Shown here: piece by piece, positions 56,872 to 64,000 of the stretch | Position numbering within the stretch: position 1 is the first letter of the stretch | Layout: the number at the start of each line of letters is the position of its first letter | DNA from: Lentzea atacamensis | Lineage (GTDB): Bacteria; Actinomycetota; Actinomycetes; Mycobacteriales; Pseudonocardiaceae | Direction: 5' to 3' | Length of the DNA stretch: 64,000 nucleotides | Assembly: GCF_003269295.1 (NCBI RefSeq) | Contig: NZ_QLTT01000012.1 | Location: 194,811-258,810 of the forward strand | Made by a program: the position numbers and the translations under genes | Notes under the pieces: model-generated | What the model was told of the DNA's origin: nothing | Database searches by the model: none | Seen by the model: the letters and a program-made list of their open reading frames with translations, nothing else

Positions 56872-58195
56872 TCGCGTCCTCGTCCGGCGTGATCGTCCGA
56901 GTCGGCTGCACGAGGTCGACGGTCAGCGACTCGATCTCGCCCAGCGCCCGCCACGCCAGCAGGGCCGCGCCGACAGCCGAGCCGCCGGTGTCCTCGGTCA
57001 GGTGCAGGGGCCTGCCGAGGGTGTTCGCCAGGGTCTGAGCCCATACCGGGGCGCGGAACGCACCGCCCGTGATCCGCAGGGACTCCACGTGCGGGACGGC
57101 GTCGAGGACCAGCGCGAGCTGCTGGCAGACGCCCTCCACCAGGGCTTTGGTGATCTGCTGCGGGGTGTGCTCGCGGCGCAGGCCCAGCAACGCCGCGTGC
57201 GCGGTCGGGTCCCACCACGGCGCTCGCTCACCGAGCAGGTACGGCAGGGCGACGAGACCGTCGGAGTCGACCGGCGCGGCCTGGGCGAGCAGGTCGCCCA
57301 CCGGGATGCCGAACGTCTCGGACGCCCACTGGGCCACGACGCCGCCGTTGCTGATCGCACCACCGCGCACCCAGAGGCCATCGGCGATGGCGTAGCTGAA
57401 CGTGCGGCCTTCCTCGTCGACACCAGGCCCTTGTTGTGCCACGCGAAGTGCACCCGACGTACCGAGCGAGACCGCGCCGGAGCCGGGGGCGGCCGCGCCC
57501 ACGCCGAGATTGCCGAGCGGGCCGTCACCACCGCCGACGATCACCGGGATGCCGGGACGCAGGCCGGGGATGGCGGCTTTCAACGGCGTCGAGTGGGTGG
57601 GTTCGACGAGCGGCGGGAGCTGGTCGGCCGTCACGCCGGCGAACTCCAGCGACGGCTCGTGCCACCGCAGGGTGCGGATGTTCATCAGGCCCGTGCCGGA
57701 GCCGGACGAGTGCTCGTTGAGCAGCTCGCCGGTCAGGTGGAGGTGCACGAAGTCCTTGATCTCGCACCACTTCGCGGCACGGACGCCGTTCTCGTGGAAC
57801 CAGGCGAGCTTCATCAGCGGCGTGAACGAGTGGATCGGGGCGCCGGTCGCCTGGTGCAGCTCGCGGCCTTCCGGAGTCCCGCGCAGGCGTTCGGTCTGTT
57901 CGACGGCGCGGTTGTCGGCCCAGCTCAGCGACTCGGTGACCGGGTTCAGCGAGGCGTCGAGGCCCATGATCGAGTGCATGGCCCCGGTCAGCGAGATGGC
58001 TTTCACATCCTCGGAAGCCAGCTCCGCCAGCGCGTCGAGTGCGGCGTTCAGGACCTGGTGCGGGTCGTGGGTGGCTTCCACGCCGCTGGTGCGCATCGGG
58101 TACTTGCGTTCTGTCGACGCCACCACGCGTGCCTGCGCGTCCACCGCGACGACCTTGGTGGCCGAGGTACCGAGGTCCACCGCCAGGACGATCAT
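56780..58195 (-). CDS. gntK: FGGY-family sugar kinase, gluconokinase-like
   Basis: 471 aa from ATG 58195, overlapping the methyltransferase stop by ATGA. FGGY core: LAVDLGTSATKVVAVDAQ at the start, VIVGGGDGPLGNLGVG at ~225, RITGGAFRAPVWAQTLAN near ~378. The middle (GAPIHSFTPLMKLAWFHENG, EIKDFVHLHLTGELL, SGSGTGLMNIRTLRWHE) is close to bacterial gluconokinases rather than xylulokinases. It would phosphorylate gluconate with ATP. No gluconate permease adjoins. Confidence 0.85.
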   Translation of the reverse strand: MIVLAVDLGTSATKVVAVDAQARVVASTERKYPMRTSGVEATHDPHQVLNAALDALAELASEDVKAISLTGAMHSIMGLDASLNPVTESLSWADNRAVEQTERLRGTPEGRELHQATGAPIHSFTPLMKLAWFHENGVRAAKWCEIKDFVHLHLTGELLNEHSSGSGTGLMNIRTLRWHEPSLEFAGVTADQLPPLVEPTHSTPLKAAIPGLRPGIPVIVGGGDGPLGNLGVGAAAPGSGAVSLGTSGALRVAQQGPGVDEEGRTFSYAIADGLWVRGGAISNGGVVAQWASETFGIPVGDLLAQAAPVDSDGLVALPYLLGERAPWWDPTAHAALLGLRREHTPQQITKALVEGVCQQLALVLDAVPHVESLRITGGAFRAPVWAQTLANTLGRPLHLTEDTGGSAVGAALLAWRALGEIESLTVDLVQPTRTITPDEDAITRYAKARPFVAKVYRALEELYNEGTGPRT

Positions 58196-58932
58196 GAGTC
58201 CGCTCGCTGGGCGGTGAAGACGGCGAAGCTCGGGGACTTCCGCAGCGGGCCCCAGAACTCGTCGCCGCGCTCGTCGTCAGGGGTCACGTCCGGCTGGCGC
58301 GTCACCTCGGTCAGGCCCGCTCGGGTGAGCGCGCCGTCGAACACGCCGCGCTCCCAGTAGAAGGAGTCGAAGTCGAACGGCGGATCGCCCAGCACGTGCA
58401 CGCGGACCGGCTGCTTGAGGTTCATCGGGCCGGTCGGCGTGATCTCGTAGCCGTAGCGGCCGTACTGCGCGAGCAGGTCCCAGTCGGCGTCCGGGTTCGG
58501 GACCAGCACGACGAGCCGTCCGCCGGGAGCGAGGTTCGCCGTGAGGTTGCCGATCATGGCGTCGAGCGCGGTCTCGTCGTCCGCGTAGCCGAGCAGCCAG
58601 ACGGCCGTCACCACGTCGAACTCGCCGAGCACTGGCAGCTCGGTCGCGTCGTGCTGCTCGTAGGTGATGCCGCGCGGCTCGCGGGCCTCGACGTGGCGGG
58701 CGTAGCTGATCATTTCCCCGGCCGCGTCGACGCCGACGACGCGGGTCGCGCCCAGGTCGTGGAAGAGTCGCGCGTAGAAACCGGTGCCGCAGGCCACGTC
58801 CAGCACCGACTTGCCGAGCAGGTCGCCGACCGCCGACAGCAGGGTGGCGCGCTCGGCCAGTCCAGTCGGGATGTGCTTGGCCCGCTCGTAGATCGCGCCC
58901 AGGGCGTCGTACTGATCGTCGCTCTCCGCCAT
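58192..58932 (-). CDS. Class I SAM-dependent methyltransferase
   Basis: 246 aa from ATG 58932. Motif I VLDVACGTGFYARLF at ~43, post I GVDAAGEMI, motif II GEFDVVTAVWLLGYADDE at ~104 and motif III NLAPGGRLVVLVPNPD at ~130. The FxxFYWERGVFDGALTRAG end is a substrate-binding part that cannot be assigned. Overlaps the kinase gene, so both are made from one transcript. Confidence 0.9.
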   Translation of the reverse strand: MAESDDQYDALGAIYERAKHIPTGLAERATLLSAVGDLLGKSVLDVACGTGFYARLFHDLGATRVVGVDAAGEMISYARHVEAREPRGITYEQHDATELPVLGEFDVVTAVWLLGYADDETALDAMIGNLTANLAPGGRLVVLVPNPDADWDLLAQYGRYGYEITPTGPMNLKQPVRVHVLGDPPFDFDSFYWERGVFDGALTRAGLTEVTRQPDVTPDDERGDEFWGPLRKSPSFAVFTAQRADS

Positions 58933-59023
58933 GAACTCACCCTATGAGGGCGGACGGCGGTTGAACCACTCCTGTGCCGTCGCCACCCGGCCCTGCCGGG
59001 CCGGGCGGTGACGGACGGGTGGA

Positions 59024-60115
59024 TCAGAGGCGCTTCGCGAGCTCTTCCGCGACCTCGTAGGTGTTCAGCGCCGCACCCTTGCGCAGGTTGTCACCGCACA
59101 CGAAGAAGTCCAGCGTGTTCGGGAAGTCCAGCGCCTGACGCACGCGGCCCACGTACGTCGGGTCCTCGCCCACCATGTCGGCGGGCGTCGGGAAGCGCTT
59201 CGCGGCCGGGTCGTCGACCAGCACGACCGTCGGCTGCGACTCGAAGATCTTGTGTGCCGCCTCGACGGTGACCTCGCGGGCGAACGTCGCGTGGACGGCC
59301 AGCGAGTGGGTCGTGACGACCGGGACGCGGACGCAGGTGGCCGAGACCTTCAGGTCCGGGATGCCGAGGATCTTGCGGGCCTCGTTGCGGACCTTCAGCT
59401 CCTCGGACGTCCAGCCCTCGTCCTTGAGCGATCCCGCCCACGGCACCACGTTCAGCGCCAGCGGGGCCGGGAACGGCGACTCGGACACGGGCAGACCGGC
59501 GGCGTCCAGCGCGGCACGGACGTCGCCCGCGACCACGCCGACCTCCTTGCCGGCCAGCGCGGCGATCTCGGCGTACAGGCGGTCGATCGCCGCCTGACCA
59601 CCACCGGACGCGGCCTGGTACGAGGCCACGACCAGTTCCTTCAGCTCGAACTCGCGGTGCAGGGCACCGAGCGACGCCATCATCGACAGCGTCGTGCAGT
59701 TCGGGTTCGAGATGATGCCGCGCGGGCGGTTGTCGATCTGGTCGGCGTTGACCTCGGGCACGACCAGCGGCACGTCCGGGTCCATCCGGAACGCGCCGGA
59801 GTTGTCGATCGCGATCGCGCCGCGCTCGGCGGCGATCGGGGCCCACTCGGCCGAGACCTCGTCCGGCACGTCGAACATCGCGATGTCGACGCCGTCGAAC
59901 GCCTCGGGCGAGAGCGCGATGACCGTCAGCTCCTGGCCACGCACGCTGATCTTCTTGCCCGCCGAGCGCGGAGACGCGATCAGCCGGATCTCGCCCCACG
60001 GCACGGAGGAGCGGGTGTTCATGATGTCGATCATCACGGTGCCCACGGCACCGGTCGCGCCGACGAGCGCGAGCACGGCTGCATTTTGCGGGACACCCGC
60101 ACCCGAGGAAGTCAT
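59024..60115 (-). CDS. asd: Aspartate-semialdehyde dehydrogenase
   Basis: 363 aa from ATG 60115, overlapping the aspartokinase stop by ATGA. NADP loop ALVGATGAVGTVMIDIM; catalytic Cys in ISNPNCTTLSMMAS at ~142; substrate contacts SYQAASGGGQ and VVTTHSLAVHATF (His). It reduces aspartyl phosphate to aspartate semialdehyde for lysine/DAP, threonine and methionine. Slightly longer than the usual ~345 residues at the N-terminus. Confidence 0.96.
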   Translation of the reverse strand: MTSSGAGVPQNAAVLALVGATGAVGTVMIDIMNTRSSVPWGEIRLIASPRSAGKKISVRGQELTVIALSPEAFDGVDIAMFDVPDEVSAEWAPIAAERGAIAIDNSGAFRMDPDVPLVVPEVNADQIDNRPRGIISNPNCTTLSMMASLGALHREFELKELVVASYQAASGGGQAAIDRLYAEIAALAGKEVGVVAGDVRAALDAAGLPVSESPFPAPLALNVVPWAGSLKDEGWTSEELKVRNEARKILGIPDLKVSATCVRVPVVTTHSLAVHATFAREVTVEAAHKIFESQPTVVLVDDPAAKRFPTPADMVGEDPTYVGRVRQALDFPNTLDFFVCGDNLRKGAALNTYEVAEELAKRL

Positions 60116-61377
60116 CGTCCAGTCCCTGCGTAAACGACGGCCTCTTCGTCGGTACCCAGGTCGAACGCGTCGTGCAGGGCACGGACGGCGTCGTCGAGCT
60201 GGGTGTCGCGGCAGATGACCGAGATGCGGATCTCCGAGGTGGAGATGATGTCGATGTTGACGCCGGCCGTGGCCAGCGCTTCGCAGAACGTCGCCGTGAC
60301 ACCGGGGTGCGAGCGCATGCCCGCGCCGATCAGCGACACCTTCCCCACGTGCTCGTCGTAGAGGACCTGGTCGAAGCCGATCTCGCCGCGTGCCTTCTCC
60401 AGCGCCGCCACCGCGCGCGGGCCGTCGACCTTGGCCAGCGTGAACGTGATGTCGGTGCGACCGGACGCGGCCTGCGAGACGTTCTGCACGACCATGTCGA
60501 TGTCGAGCTCGGCCTGCGCCACGACCCGGAAGATCTTGGCCGCGATGCCGGGGTGGTCGGGCACGGCGGTCACGGTGATTTTGGCCTCGGACCGGTCGTG
60601 CGCGACGCCGGTGATCATCGCCTGTTCCACGGGAAGGTCCTCCACTGAACCGGACACGATGGTTCCGGTCTTGTTGCTGAACGAAGAGCGGACATGCACG
60701 GGCACGTTGTAGCGACGGGCGTACTCCACACAGCGGAGCATCAGCACCTTCGCGCCACACGCGGCCATCTCGAGCATTTCCTCGTACGTGATCGTGTCGA
60801 GCTTCTTCGCGTTCGGCACGATGCGCGGGTCGGCGGTGTAGACGCCGTCCACATCGGTGTAGATCTCGCACACGTCGGCCTTCGTCGCCGCCGCGAGCGC
60901 CACCGCGGTGGTGTCGCTGCCGCCACGGCCGAGCGTGGTGATCTCCTTCGAGTCCTGCGAGACGCCCTGGAAGCCCGCGACGATCGCGATGGCTCCCTCG
61001 GAGGTGGCGTCCTGGATCCGGCTCGGCGTCACGTCGATGATGCGGGCTTTGCCGTGCACCGAGGTCGTGATCACGCCCGCCTGCGAGCCCGTGTAGGAAC
61101 GGGCCTCCGCGCCGAGCGTGTGGATCGCCATGGCGAGCAGGGACATCGAGATCCGCTCACCCGACGTGAGCAGCATGTCGAGCTCACGTGCTGGCGGCAC
61201 CGGGGACACCTGGCGGGCGAGGTCGAGCAGCTCGTCGGTCGTGTCGCCCATGGCGGACACGACGACCACGACGTCGTTCCCCGCCTTCTTGGTCGCCACG
61301 ATGCGCTCGGCCACGCGTTTGATCCGCTCGGCACTCTCAACCGATGAACCGCCGTACTTCTGGACGACGAGCGCCAC
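60112..61377 (-). CDS. lysC: Aspartokinase
   Basis: 421 aa from GTG 61377 with GGAGGTCAG upstream. Kinase start ALVVQKYGGSSVESAERI; LTSGERISMSLL, TLGRGGSDTTAVALAAA and EIYTDVDGVYTADPR are standard. The C-terminal part (~265-421) holds two ACT domains that sense lysine/threonine (AKITVTAVPDHPGIAAK and VSLIGAGMRSHPGVTAT). First gene of the ask-asd operon, divergent from the mannosyltransferase. Confidence 0.97.
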   Translation of the reverse strand: MALVVQKYGGSSVESAERIKRVAERIVATKKAGNDVVVVVSAMGDTTDELLDLARQVSPVPPARELDMLLTSGERISMSLLAMAIHTLGAEARSYTGSQAGVITTSVHGKARIIDVTPSRIQDATSEGAIAIVAGFQGVSQDSKEITTLGRGGSDTTAVALAAATKADVCEIYTDVDGVYTADPRIVPNAKKLDTITYEEMLEMAACGAKVLMLRCVEYARRYNVPVHVRSSFSNKTGTIVSGSVEDLPVEQAMITGVAHDRSEAKITVTAVPDHPGIAAKIFRVVAQAELDIDMVVQNVSQAASGRTDITFTLAKVDGPRAVAALEKARGEIGFDQVLYDEHVGKVSLIGAGMRSHPGVTATFCEALATAGVNIDIISTSEIRISVICRDTQLDDAVRALHDAFDLGTDEEAVVYAGTGR

Positions 61378-61481
61378 CGACCTGACCTCCTTCGCGCGAC
61401 TAAAACCCCACGTCGTAGGCAGCCTACCCGGACCACCTGGTGAGACTCTGGAGCCGTGACGCGCGTGACTACTCTGTCCGG

Positions 61482-62705
61482 GTGTCGTCGACGGTCGATG
61501 TGGTGGAGGCTCCAGCAGCCGTGCATCAGAGCAGTGCGCGCTCACGGTTGGCCGAGGCGCTCAGACATCCCGCAGCGCTGTGGTCGATTCCCGCGCTGAT
61601 CTACCTGTTCGTCCGGCAGGTGGGTCTGTACGTGCTGCAGCTCGTCGTCGAGTACCAGAACAAGATCCACGGGTCGGCCAACACCGCGGTCGGCGAGCTG
61701 AAGTCGTGGGACGGCGAGTGGTTCCTCGGGATCGCGGCCGGCGGCTACAACGACGTTCCTGCCCGTTTGGCCGACGCGGCCGGCAGGCGCACGGCCGAGA
61801 CGCCGCTCGCGTTCTTCCCCGGCTACCCCGCGCTGATCAGGTGGGTGGACGGCCTGCCGGGCGTGAGCCTGGAGGGTGCCGCGTTCGCGGTCAGCCTGAT
61901 CAGCGGCCTGTTCTGCGCGTACGGCCTGTTCGTGCTCGGGCGTTCGGTGCGCGGCGGCTCGACGAGGACCGGCCTGATCCTGGTCACGCTGTTCTCGGCG
62001 TCCCCGATGGCCGTCGTGCTGTCGATGACCTACTCGGAGGCGACGTTCTGCGCGTTCGCCTCGTGGGCGCTGGTCGGCGTGGTGAAGAAGCGCTGGATCC
62101 TCGCGGGCGTGTGCTGCTCGGCCGCCGGTCTGGTGCGCCCCACGGCGGGTGCGCTGATCGCCGCGGTCGGCCTCGCCGCGCTGGTGGCGGTGATCGCGGA
62201 CCGGCGTGACTGGCGGGCGTGGGTCGGTGGCCTGGTCGCGCCGCTCGGCCTGGTCGGCTACCTCGGCTGGGTCGCGGTCCGCACCGGTGACCTCGACGGC
62301 TGGTTCGGCGTGCAGCAACGCGGCTGGGGGTCGAAGTTCGACGGCGGCGCGGCGACGCTGAAGTTCGCCTTCGAGCACCTCGGCAACCCGCGCTCCGAAC
62401 TGGAGACCGGCACGGTGTGGCTGCTGATCCTCGCCGTCGTGCTCGTCTTCTACGCCTTCCAACGCCGCTTGGAGTGGCCGTTGATCGTCTACGGCATCGG
62501 CGTCCTCATCATGGACATCGGCTCGAACGGCCTGATGAACTCCAAAGCCCGGCTGCTGCTGCCCGCGTTCACGCTGCTGATCCCGCTGGCCCTGGTGCTG
62601 GCCCGCCGCCGCATGTCCACGGTGCTGACCGTGCTGGCCGGAGCGACCCTGTTCAGCGCCTGGTTCGGCGCCTACTCCCTCGCGGTTTGGCAGTATGCGA
62701 TCTGA
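61482..62705 (+). CDS. PIG-V-like mannosyltransferase, membrane protein
   Basis: 407 aa from GTG 61482; TACTCT at 61470-61475 lies six bases upstream, so the transcript is probably leaderless. About ten hydrophobic segments. The first loop holds ELKSWDGEWFLGIAAGGY (the WD-x-x-W/F-like motif of polyprenol-linked mannosyltransferases) and PLAFFPGYPALIRW. Probably transfers mannose from a polyprenyl phosphate donor to a cell-envelope or secreted-protein acceptor. Confidence 0.85.
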   Translation: MSSTVDVVEAPAAVHQSSARSRLAEALRHPAALWSIPALIYLFVRQVGLYVLQLVVEYQNKIHGSANTAVGELKSWDGEWFLGIAAGGYNDVPARLADAAGRRTAETPLAFFPGYPALIRWVDGLPGVSLEGAAFAVSLISGLFCAYGLFVLGRSVRGGSTRTGLILVTLFSASPMAVVLSMTYSEATFCAFASWALVGVVKKRWILAGVCCSAAGLVRPTAGALIAAVGLAALVAVIADRRDWRAWVGGLVAPLGLVGYLGWVAVRTGDLDGWFGVQQRGWGSKFDGGAATLKFAFEHLGNPRSELETGTVWLLILAVVLVFYAFQRRLEWPLIVYGIGVLIMDIGSNGLMNSKARLLLPAFTLLIPLALVLARRRMSTVLTVLAGATLFSAWFGAYSLAVWQYAI

Positions 62706-63265
62706 TGAACGAGCTGATCTCGAAGCGCTGGAGCCCTCGCGCTTTCTCCGCTGAGGCAACGGTTTCCGACGACGAGCTGCGCATCCTGCTGGAGGCGGCG
62801 CGCTGGGCCCCGTCCCACGGCAACAGCCAGCCGGCCCGGTTCGTCGTCGGAAAGCGCGGCACACCCACGTTCGACGCGATCCTCGAAACGCTCCGCCCCG
62901 GCAACAAGACCTGGGCCTTCCGCGCCTCCGTGCTGCTGATCGGCTGCGTGATCACCGCCGATTCGCGCGGCGACCTGCCCAACGTCGAGTTCGGCCTGGG
63001 CCTCGCGATGGAGAACATCGCACTGCAGGCCGTCGACCTGGGCCTGATCGCACACATGATGGGCGGCTTCGACAAGACCGCCGCCCACGAGACGTTCGGC
63101 ATGCCGGAAGACGTCCGCCCGGTGGTGGCGATGGCACTGGGCCGGCCAGGCAGGCTGGAGGACCTCCCCGAGGACCTCCAGGCCCGCGAGCAGCGCGAAC
63201 GGCTCCGCCACCCGCTGTCCGAAACCGTCTTCACGGGCAGCTGGGGCCAGTCACTGTTCGGTTGA
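62705..63265 (+). CDS. Nitroreductase-family FMN protein
   Basis: 186 aa from ATG 62705, sharing one base with the upstream stop (TGATG). Nitroreductase pattern: ISKRWSPRAFSAEATVSDDELRILLEAARWAPSHGNSQP (FMN-binding RxSxR-like start), GLAMENIALQAVDLGLIAHMM and VVAMALGRPG. It probably reduces nitro compounds or quinones with NAD(P)H. It overlaps the Nudix gene convergently by 15 bp. Confidence 0.9.
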   Translation: MNELISKRWSPRAFSAEATVSDDELRILLEAARWAPSHGNSQPARFVVGKRGTPTFDAILETLRPGNKTWAFRASVLLIGCVITADSRGDLPNVEFGLGLAMENIALQAVDLGLIAHMMGGFDKTAAHETFGMPEDVRPVVAMALGRPGRLEDLPEDLQAREQRERLRHPLSETVFTGSWGQSLFG

Positions 63266-63751
63266 GAAGTACTTCGTCGCGACCTCGTTGTGCAGCGGAA
63301 ACGCCAACGGCTCGCACTCGAAGATGACCTTGCGCTCGGACGCCTCGTCGTTGGGCACGAACGGCGGCATGTCCTCGGCGTTGATCGCGGGCGCCGTCGC
63401 GAACAGCAACACCGTCCCACCGTCCGGCGTCGACACGAAGTGCAACGGCCGCAGGCCGTCCGGGTCGATGCGCACGTTCGCTTCCTCTTCGAGCTCGCGC
63501 GCCGCACTCTGCTGCCACGACTCACCGCGGTCCATGAACCCGCTGACGAACGCGAGCTGCCCAACCGGCGGAATGGCCCGTCGCACGGTCAACAGCCCGG
63601 TGCGCGCCCCGTCCTTGACCGGCACGAGCAACACGACGACGGGAGACGGGTTGGCCCACACCATGTGCCCACAGCCTGCGCACTCGCGCGGGTAGCCGGA
63701 CGTGTCGGCATACCGGGTGCCGCAGCTGCTGCAGAAGTCGTCGCGCGCCAT
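63251..63751 (-). CDS. Zinc-ribbon Nudix hydrolase (NudC-like)
   Basis: 166 aa from ATG 63751. N-terminal zinc ribbon CSSCGTRYAD and CAGCGHMVWANPSPVVVLL, then a Nudix core with FVSGFMDRGESWQQSAARELEEEANV. The SQPWPFPxS motif of NADH pyrophosphatases is absent, so this is the short NUDIX class with a zinc ribbon (like yeast-type ADP-ribose or NAD-related hydrolases). Role is probably nucleotide-housekeeping. Confidence 0.85.
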   Translation of the reverse strand: MARDDFCSSCGTRYADTSGYPRECAGCGHMVWANPSPVVVLLVPVKDGARTGLLTVRRAIPPVGQLAFVSGFMDRGESWQQSAARELEEEANVRIDPDGLRPLHFVSTPDGGTVLLFATAPAINAEDMPPFVPNDEASERKVIFECEPLAFPLHNEVATKYFSTEQ

Positions 63752-63761
63752 GAAACCGAAC

Positions 63762-64000
63762 CTAGTTCAGACGCCTGACGAGTTTGAGGACGATCGCTCG
63801 AACGGCCAGCCAGAACAGCGCCGCGAGCCCGAAGTTGACCAGCACCCGCAACTTGGCGTCCTCGGGCGTGAACAAGTCCCGGAACGCGAGCGCCACGGGT
63901 TCCGCCACCGCCTTGACGGTGCTGGTGATGGGGTTGTCCGGGTTGGCCCCGCCGACGGTCAGCACGACGTGAACGACGAGCACGACCGCCAGCGCGAGGC
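63762..64000 (-). CDS. Membrane protein (5' part outside the window)
   Basis: The frame is open to the right edge. The visible 78 codons read a helix (LALAVVLVVHVVLTV), a loop with KAVAEPVALAFRDLFTPEDAK and a second helix (NFGLAALFWLAVRAIVLKLV) ending RRLN. It resembles small actinobacterial membrane proteins near nudC, but no family is certain. The listed ATG/GTG at 63983 is probably internal. Confidence 0.7.
   Translation of the reverse strand, partial: LALAVVLVVHVVLTVGGANPDNPITSTVKAVAEPVALAFRDLFTPEDAKLRVLVNFGLAALFWLAVRAIVLKLVRRLN

Noticed and set aside
59024..60871. 615-codon reading joining asd to sequence upstream
   Set aside because: The first 252 codons are the ask gene read in another frame; asd begins at ATG 60115.

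Overview
The window is high-GC actinobacterial DNA. Starts are often GTG, genes are mostly chained by 4-base GTGA/ATGA overlaps, and promoters are often so close to the start codon that transcripts look leaderless. From memory of family sequences and of the Mycobacterium tuberculosis gene order, it fits a Pseudonocardiaceae chromosome (Lentzea/Saccharothrix/Actinosynnema type). Much of it follows the conserved Rv3659c-Rv3683 core, followed by an ask-asd locus. No phage, insertion sequence, CRISPR array or large antibiotic cluster is visible. The assignment to family rests on synteny and protein resemblance, not on a database search.

Layout. (1) 1-2993, minus strand: the start of a Tad-pilus locus, with an ssd/CpaE-like gene and the TadA ATPase separated by a chain of seven tiny overlapping ORFs built on a ~141-bp tandem repeat. 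(2) 3442-4830: the HAD phosphatase that is Rv3661 by position, then a structured intergenic RNA candidate in the place where mycobacteria carry Ms1/MTS2823. (3) 4831-13007: a MurNAc/peptidoglycan recycling set (nagZ, namZ, amiE, then murR-murQ), interrupted by a MocR regulator/AhpD pair. (4) 12996-15467: a kynurenine module (Lrp regulator divergent from kynA-kynU). (5) 15457-27675: the conserved core with a Fic-like protein, acs, nhaA, a holin-like protein, an EphE-like hydrolase, a flavin monooxygenase/TetR pair, marP, a CoA-type Nudix enzyme, a TlpA-like thioredoxin, nth and crp.

(6) 28006-45205: an MFS transporter, an extra DNA sliding clamp, an oxidoreductase and TPR pair, Nudix and metallo-beta-lactamase genes, a duplicated pair of unknown proteins, RidA, twin ArsA/Get3-like ATPases, whiB4, ponA2, a GntR/HAD pair, a YqeY protein and a metallophosphoesterase. 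(7) 45225-58932: tRNA-Pro(CGG), then accessory genes. These include a GAF protein, an S9 peptidase, a decayed membrane gene, a BtrH-like protein, Dps, Ohr, a flavodoxin-type reductase, a lipase, two tandem MFS paralogues, a Fur zinc-ribbon fragment, a gluconokinase-like kinase and a methyltransferase. (8) 59024-64000: asd-ask, a PIG-V-like mannosyltransferase, a nitroreductase, a NudC-like Nudix enzyme and a partial membrane protein.

Themes. Cell-wall turnover (nagZ, namZ, amiE, murQ, ponA2, marP), acid and redox defence (marP, whiB4, dps, ohr, ahpD, nudC) and cAMP/CRP control lie close together. Four divergent regulator/target pairs carry visible palindromic operators between them or beside the target gene. 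The most unusual items are the repeat-built small-ORF relay between ssd and tadA, the Ms1-like RNA candidate, the MurNAc salvage set without a visible kinase or phosphotransferase uptake gene, and several conserved proteins with missing catalytic residues (EphE-like and Fic-like).
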